From contig NZ_PGCK01000012.1 in the NCBI RefSeq assembly GCF_021023085.1, positions 1-64,000 on the forward strand: a stretch of DNA of 64,000 bases, given 5' to 3'. Position 1 is the first letter of the stretch, and the number at the start of each line of letters is the position of its first letter. Under the pieces are notes generated by a model. That model did no database searches, was not told the DNA's origin, and worked only from the letters and a program-made list of their open reading frames with translations. A program made the translations under genes and the position numbers. This document shows, one piece after another, positions 61,401-64,000 of this stretch. Origin of the DNA: Methanooceanicella nereidis. Its GTDB lineage: Archaea; Halobacteriota; Methanocellia; Methanocellales; Methanocellaceae.

Positions 61401-61451
61401 AAATATGTGACGCCGATAGAGGAAAAATACCAGCTATCGGAGGCCAGATAA
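58416..61451 (+). CDS. Sensor histidine kinase: PAS-PAS-GAF-GAF-GAF-HisKA-HATPase
   Basis: A 1011-aa cytoplasmic kinase with no membrane helix. Two PAS-like domains (about 10-115 and 125-245) are followed by three GAF domains (about 255-405, 420-575 and 590-740). The phospho-acceptor His is in FFTLISHELRTPLTTIKGF (near 782). The ATP-binding domain shows NIINNAIKYTPPGGEI (N box), IRDTGIGIP (G1) and GMGLGLALSKGIIESHGG (G2). Such kinases sense small molecules, redox state or light. No receiver gene is adjacent; the CheY-like protein at 11057 or another may be its partner. Confidence 0.92.
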   Translation: MSNGGYIRLYKQFEDIFEHSAGPVFIFNELEELVYHNLSGKSLLDTSGKIKPVFAEIIDVENKSLKEIVENLRSGYMANPVESNVMTPTGISNYYMDIWPAKYGRETFYVCYLNASRKECPDVISRACESFYNESSDAMLIIDCENYTFINVNKRVEDLCGHPSGDLKGKSMESLYPPDDTEKLIQTFKRLIESGGSGRDRVYMKINKGKVKLVEITSKKMSLNGRDVIIALVTDISELENAAVIIKRRNNELSALNDISATINSTLDLDVVLESSLNRSCEVTGMQGGCIYLLDKDTGKFTPSSCMNMDISILLPIDEIDMLKCIDKPALRGGSPVVVDTSEYSGEACRSLLEAGIRTVIYVPIIFQGQLLGIMNLAEKSVRHFTEEDLTFFTSIANTIGIAINNARYVKDVSSQAKKFSLLFKTTGILTSTLDLEEVLELFAKNAAEVAGTETCAVYFLDKKRNRLNIKAVYGTGPEEVGELLENALLSSGIISDVIETKSSKVVEDTSADPELSHVFLDKYDIRSFLCTPLVYHKDVTGVILLFTRGKQQEFSSGAIDVIENLADQAAQAIENAKLVDDLRKRNDELRRVFDIQRKITQSINIGDTLNVIVENVPYLIKLPYCVIFLIDEEHQEITSVKATKAVEMKHGKLKFRMDELVASRIAMDEMRPLVIENARDFPKIARPIVDLLDMKSTIILPLIARGKKLGVMWLYTDEKPVIFEDEDVRRAIALSDQAAVSIDNARLFRELSSANDQLESSYEKLKDLDKMKMEFFTLISHELRTPLTTIKGFTELLHDGLLGPINEKQRDKLDKIKHNVDKLSDVVTSLSDLSSITSKKYSITMLPMALDELIREVVRSISFLVEEKKIKLSVDVPVNLPLINADREKIQQVLLNIINNAIKYTPPGGEIAIKAEDRENDILVSIRDTGIGIPKSDLEKIFTGFYHSGYKLSYEYKGMGLGLALSKGIIESHGGRIWAESELGKWSTFYFTLPKYVTPIEEKYQLSEAR

Positions 61452-61565
61452 CCTGTATTATCGTCATTGATATGTTTGAACGTTGTTCATAAGCGCGATC
61501 TATCCGGTCCATATGATACTTTGCAATGCTTAATTTTAATAACTTCCAGGGGTAACATATTTTCG

Positions 61566-62279
61566 ATGGCAGAGCGTTGCACAGTTGATCTTGACCGATA
61601 TAAGGCCGTACTTTTTGACATGGATGGAGTAATCACAAAAACAATGCCGCTGCACTATGAATCCTGGAAGGAGGCATTCGGCATGTATGGCGTGAAAGTG
61701 GAAAAGATCGATGTCTATAAGCGGGAAGGAGAGACATCGACACAGATGGCAAAGGAGATCTCGGATGAAAAGAACGCCGGACTAAGCCCTGAGGAATTGG
61801 ACGCGATACGTGAAGAAAAAGGAAGGCTCTTCAACGAGAGGGCATCAATGCATGCCGAAGCTTTTCCGGGGGTGTCGGATACTCTTAAGATGCTGCGTGA
61901 AAAAGGAGTGAAGCTTGCGCTGGTCACCGGCAGTAGAAAGGATTCCTTAAAGAGCATAATGTCCCGGGTAGGCCTGGAGCACAGCTTTGACGTAATTGTC
62001 ACCGGAGATGATGTCAAGAACGGAAAGCCTAACCCCGAGCCGTTCCAGAAGGCGATGGAAAAGCTGGGGGTGGATAAGAGCCATTGTGTCGTCGTGGAGA
62101 ACGCTCCGCTTGGTATAAAGTCGGCAAAGGCGGCAGGCGTGGACTATGTCATCGCCGTAATGACCTCTCTGGATGAAAGCTACCTGAAGGAAGCTGATGA
62201 CATCATGCCTTCGTTCGCCGACCTGGAAAAATGCCTGGCAAGACGTTATGAAAAACCGAAGCGCATCAGTGAGAATTAA
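61566..62279 (+). CDS. HAD-family phosphatase, beta-phosphoglucomutase-like
   Basis: A 237-aa haloacid dehalogenase-superfamily enzyme of the beta-phosphoglucomutase/phosphoglycolate phosphatase type. The nucleophile motif is LFDMDGVITKTMPLHYESW (near residue 17), the second motif LVTGSRKD, the Lys motif GKPNPEPF, and the acidic motif VVVENAPLGIKSAKAAG. A helical cap domain lies between. It may interconvert beta-glucose 1- and 6-phosphates, fitting the debranching and glucose dehydrogenase genes, or simply act as a phosphatase. ATG 61566 has GGGGT upstream; the frame upstream of it is not supported. Confidence 0.83.
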   Translation: MAERCTVDLDRYKAVLFDMDGVITKTMPLHYESWKEAFGMYGVKVEKIDVYKREGETSTQMAKEISDEKNAGLSPEELDAIREEKGRLFNERASMHAEAFPGVSDTLKMLREKGVKLALVTGSRKDSLKSIMSRVGLEHSFDVIVTGDDVKNGKPNPEPFQKAMEKLGVDKSHCVVVENAPLGIKSAKAAGVDYVIAVMTSLDESYLKEADDIMPSFADLEKCLARRYEKPKRISEN

Positions 62280-62419
62280 GGATTTAATTTTAAATTTTAT
62301 TGCTGTGTCATACAAATTTGCGCGTGATCCGGTATCATGCCCGCGTATAAAAATCAGGGGCTAAAGTTACTCCCCCGCTCATAATAATCTATCATAAAGG
62401 ACAATTACCATATGGGATA

Positions 62420-63997
62420 TTAGAACAGGTTCTTTAGCTCCGGGTATTTTGCCACATATGTCTCCCTGAACTTTTGCGCTTCCTCGCGCTTGTCATCCAT
62501 GTTCATCGTCTGGTACGAATGCCAGAAGGAGAACTTTATACCGATCCAGTATCCGATCTTTTCGGAGTAGGTCATACAAGCGTTGAATAGCTGTAAAGCC
62601 CGGATATAATCTTTTTTATAACTGTACACAAGCCCCATGTTGCCAAGCTGGTTGGCTATCCCTTCGCTGTCATTGATGCGGACGCACATCTTTATCGTCT
62701 TCTTATAATACTCCATGGCCTTACTGTAGTCGCCTTTTATCCGGGACACTATCCCCATATAGTTATTCGAGACAAGCCTGCACTGATGTATGTGCTTTCC
62801 CCTTAGCTTGCCGGCAAGATTTTCCATGGCGTCAAATTCTTCTTCCGCCCGGTACACGTCCCCTAAGTTTACCGCACAGGACCCTATGTTGTTATGTATC
62901 GTGACTAAGTCTATGGGCTCCGTAACGTTTTTTAGCGATACCTCAAAGCTTTCTATAGCTTTTGCATAGTCCTTTTTCTCGAAGTATACGACACCAGTAT
63001 AAAATGAAATAAGCGCCTTCAGCCTGCCGTCCTTAACCAGGCCGGAGCCTTCGGACAGGGATGTTATGGCTTTGTCATAGTCACATTGCTTTATGGAGAT
63101 GCATCCCTGTAGTATCCTGACGTATGCTTTTTTATCCGTATCGGTCGTTCTGGTAAGGGCGTTCTTTGCGTGCAGAGACGCGAGGTCTAGCCTGCTGGTG
63201 AGCAGGTAGTTCAAAGCAAGGATCGCATTATACATATAGAGCAAATGATCGCTGGCGCAGGACGGTCTAAGTGATGCCAGGTAAGATACGAGCTTTTCCG
63301 ACGGGTCTATGTTATAGAGTATTATGCCTATGGACACCATAAGGTCGTCTTTTTGAGGGCTTCTGTCCTTGCTACCCTGCTCTACATTCCTGACTATCCG
63401 GTATAGCCTCATCACCTCTTCGTATTTTTTACGCCTGTCCAAAAACCTTAGATATCCCGGCGCGCCCATCATCTTGTCTATTAGCTCGATCGTCCTGCTC
63501 GCGTCACGATCCGATATCAATTTTATTGCGTTAAAGTGGCTGACGAGATCCGTCATATACTCCGATAGCTCTATCTGGGCCGGCATCTTGGAGATCTCGT
63601 TAAGGTCAAGCTCTCCGAAATCTCTACACGGGAACACACGAAGCTCCATAATGCTGTCGTTAAGGTCATGGACTTCTCTGCCGGCCGTCGAAAAAGTGTC
63701 CATCGTATGCTTTACTATATCATTTAGAGACGAGCTCAGGCTCTCGATCAATTTGTTGAAGCAGCAATCGAAATCCTCAAAATCCGGGACTATTTCCGGC
63801 GACGATCTTTTGTAGGTCTCGTAAAGGTCGGCTTCCAGCGCGACCCTGAAGCTTCTTGTACCTGTCATTGAAAAATCATGGGGCTCATACTTGTCTATTA
63901 CCTCGGATAGCTTTCCTATGTCCCTGTCATTCAAAACGTCTTTAAAGCTTACCTCAATGGACTTTCTGATCAGGGTGCTTATGTCCTCATCGGTCAT
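62420..63997 (-). CDS. Tetratricopeptide-repeat protein, probable signalling/adaptor
   Basis: A 525-aa protein. The N-terminal 180 residues are helical and not recognised. From about residue 270 to the end it contains TPR repeats, for example YTGVVYFEKKDYAKAIESFE, NNYMGIVSRIKGDYSKAMEY and NQLGNMGLVYSYKKDYIRAL. The start ATG at 63997 follows AGG directly, at the edge of the window, so the ribosome site is not visible and the true start could lie beyond. TPR proteins serve as protein-binding scaffolds; the partner is unknown. No helix in the membrane. Confidence 0.75.
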   Translation of the reverse strand: MTDEDISTLIRKSIEVSFKDVLNDRDIGKLSEVIDKYEPHDFSMTGTRSFRVALEADLYETYKRSSPEIVPDFEDFDCCFNKLIESLSSSLNDIVKHTMDTFSTAGREVHDLNDSIMELRVFPCRDFGELDLNEISKMPAQIELSEYMTDLVSHFNAIKLISDRDASRTIELIDKMMGAPGYLRFLDRRKKYEEVMRLYRIVRNVEQGSKDRSPQKDDLMVSIGIILYNIDPSEKLVSYLASLRPSCASDHLLYMYNAILALNYLLTSRLDLASLHAKNALTRTTDTDKKAYVRILQGCISIKQCDYDKAITSLSEGSGLVKDGRLKALISFYTGVVYFEKKDYAKAIESFEVSLKNVTEPIDLVTIHNNIGSCAVNLGDVYRAEEEFDAMENLAGKLRGKHIHQCRLVSNNYMGIVSRIKGDYSKAMEYYKKTIKMCVRINDSEGIANQLGNMGLVYSYKKDYIRALQLFNACMTYSEKIGYWIGIKFSFWHSYQTMNMDDKREEAQKFRETYVAKYPELKNLF

Positions 63998-64000
63998 CCT

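Overview
The window is chromosomal DNA from a euryarchaeon, most probably a methanogen of the class II Methanomicrobia, and Methanocellales (Methanocella-like) is my best guess. The evidence is a set of archaeal-type genes: archaeal membrane LonB, RPA with its RPA-associated protein, archaeal IMP cyclohydrolase PurO, Trm-G10-type tRNA methylase, Thg1, KaiC-like ATPases, four-subunit pyruvate:ferredoxin oxidoreductase, two [NiFe] hydrogenase clusters, archaeal TATA boxes and GGTGAT-type Shine-Dalgarno sites. No mcr genes or rRNA fall in the window, so the order-level placement is inference. I saw no tRNA, rRNA, CRISPR array or intact insertion sequence.

Layout. 1-5.1 kb: housekeeping genes (thg1, MFS transporter, PRC-barrel, CBS-linked site-2 protease, TraB family). 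5.8-9.2 kb: a divergent XRE-type regulator and a NitT/TauT-type ABC importer. 9.5-11.4 kb: a KaiC-like ATPase, two tiny membrane proteins and a CheY-like receiver. 11.8-16 kb: an MMPL/RND transporter translationally coupled to a secreted, membrane-anchored Pro/Thr-rich protein. 16.8-21.4 kb: lonB, tldD and tldE. 21.5-29.7 kb: small enzymes, an RNA methylase, a PUA protein and a membrane-bound one-component regulator (extracellular beta-propeller plus cytoplasmic winged helices). 29.7-35.6 kb: two PEBP paralogues around a very long inverted repeat, two small genes, the RPA operon, and an AbiEi-like protein.

35.6-42.8 kb (minus strand) is an apparent ten-gene operon. It starts with a ferredoxin, a V4R-like protein and the small and large subunits of an Mvh-like group 3 [NiFe] hydrogenase. 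It runs on without a break into roadblock/LC7 proteins, a repeated archaeal domain and a MinD with a C-terminal membrane-targeting helix. Divergently, 43.3-48.8 kb holds a compact group 4 (Ech/Hyc-like) membrane hydrogenase operon that includes an HdrB-like CCG protein and a four-cluster ferredoxin but no NuoL/M/N-type antiporter subunit. These two operons, which face away from each other across about 0.5 kb of promoter DNA, are the best candidates for an undescribed system.

49.3-57.1 kb: a secreted Phe/Gly-repeat peptide, a glucose dehydrogenase-like MDR enzyme, a glycogen debranching-type enzyme, the porCDAB operon and purO. 57.1-64 kb: a nucleoside deaminase, a Cys-containing unknown, a PAS/GAF hybrid-sensing histidine kinase, a beta-phosphoglucomutase-like HAD phosphatase and a TPR protein.

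Noncoding structure is conspicuous. A family of palindromic repeat elements (units of about 43 nt, related to ACCACGAAGCGCACGAAGG) occurs at 1-190, 5202-5688, 22722-22780 and 34311-34553. A related but much longer palindrome lies at 30451-31034. Two short elements with matching ends (16067-16235 and 53071-53235) look like non-autonomous transposon remnants. Two genes (14115 and 45178) appear to start at AUA, each overlapping the upstream stop.
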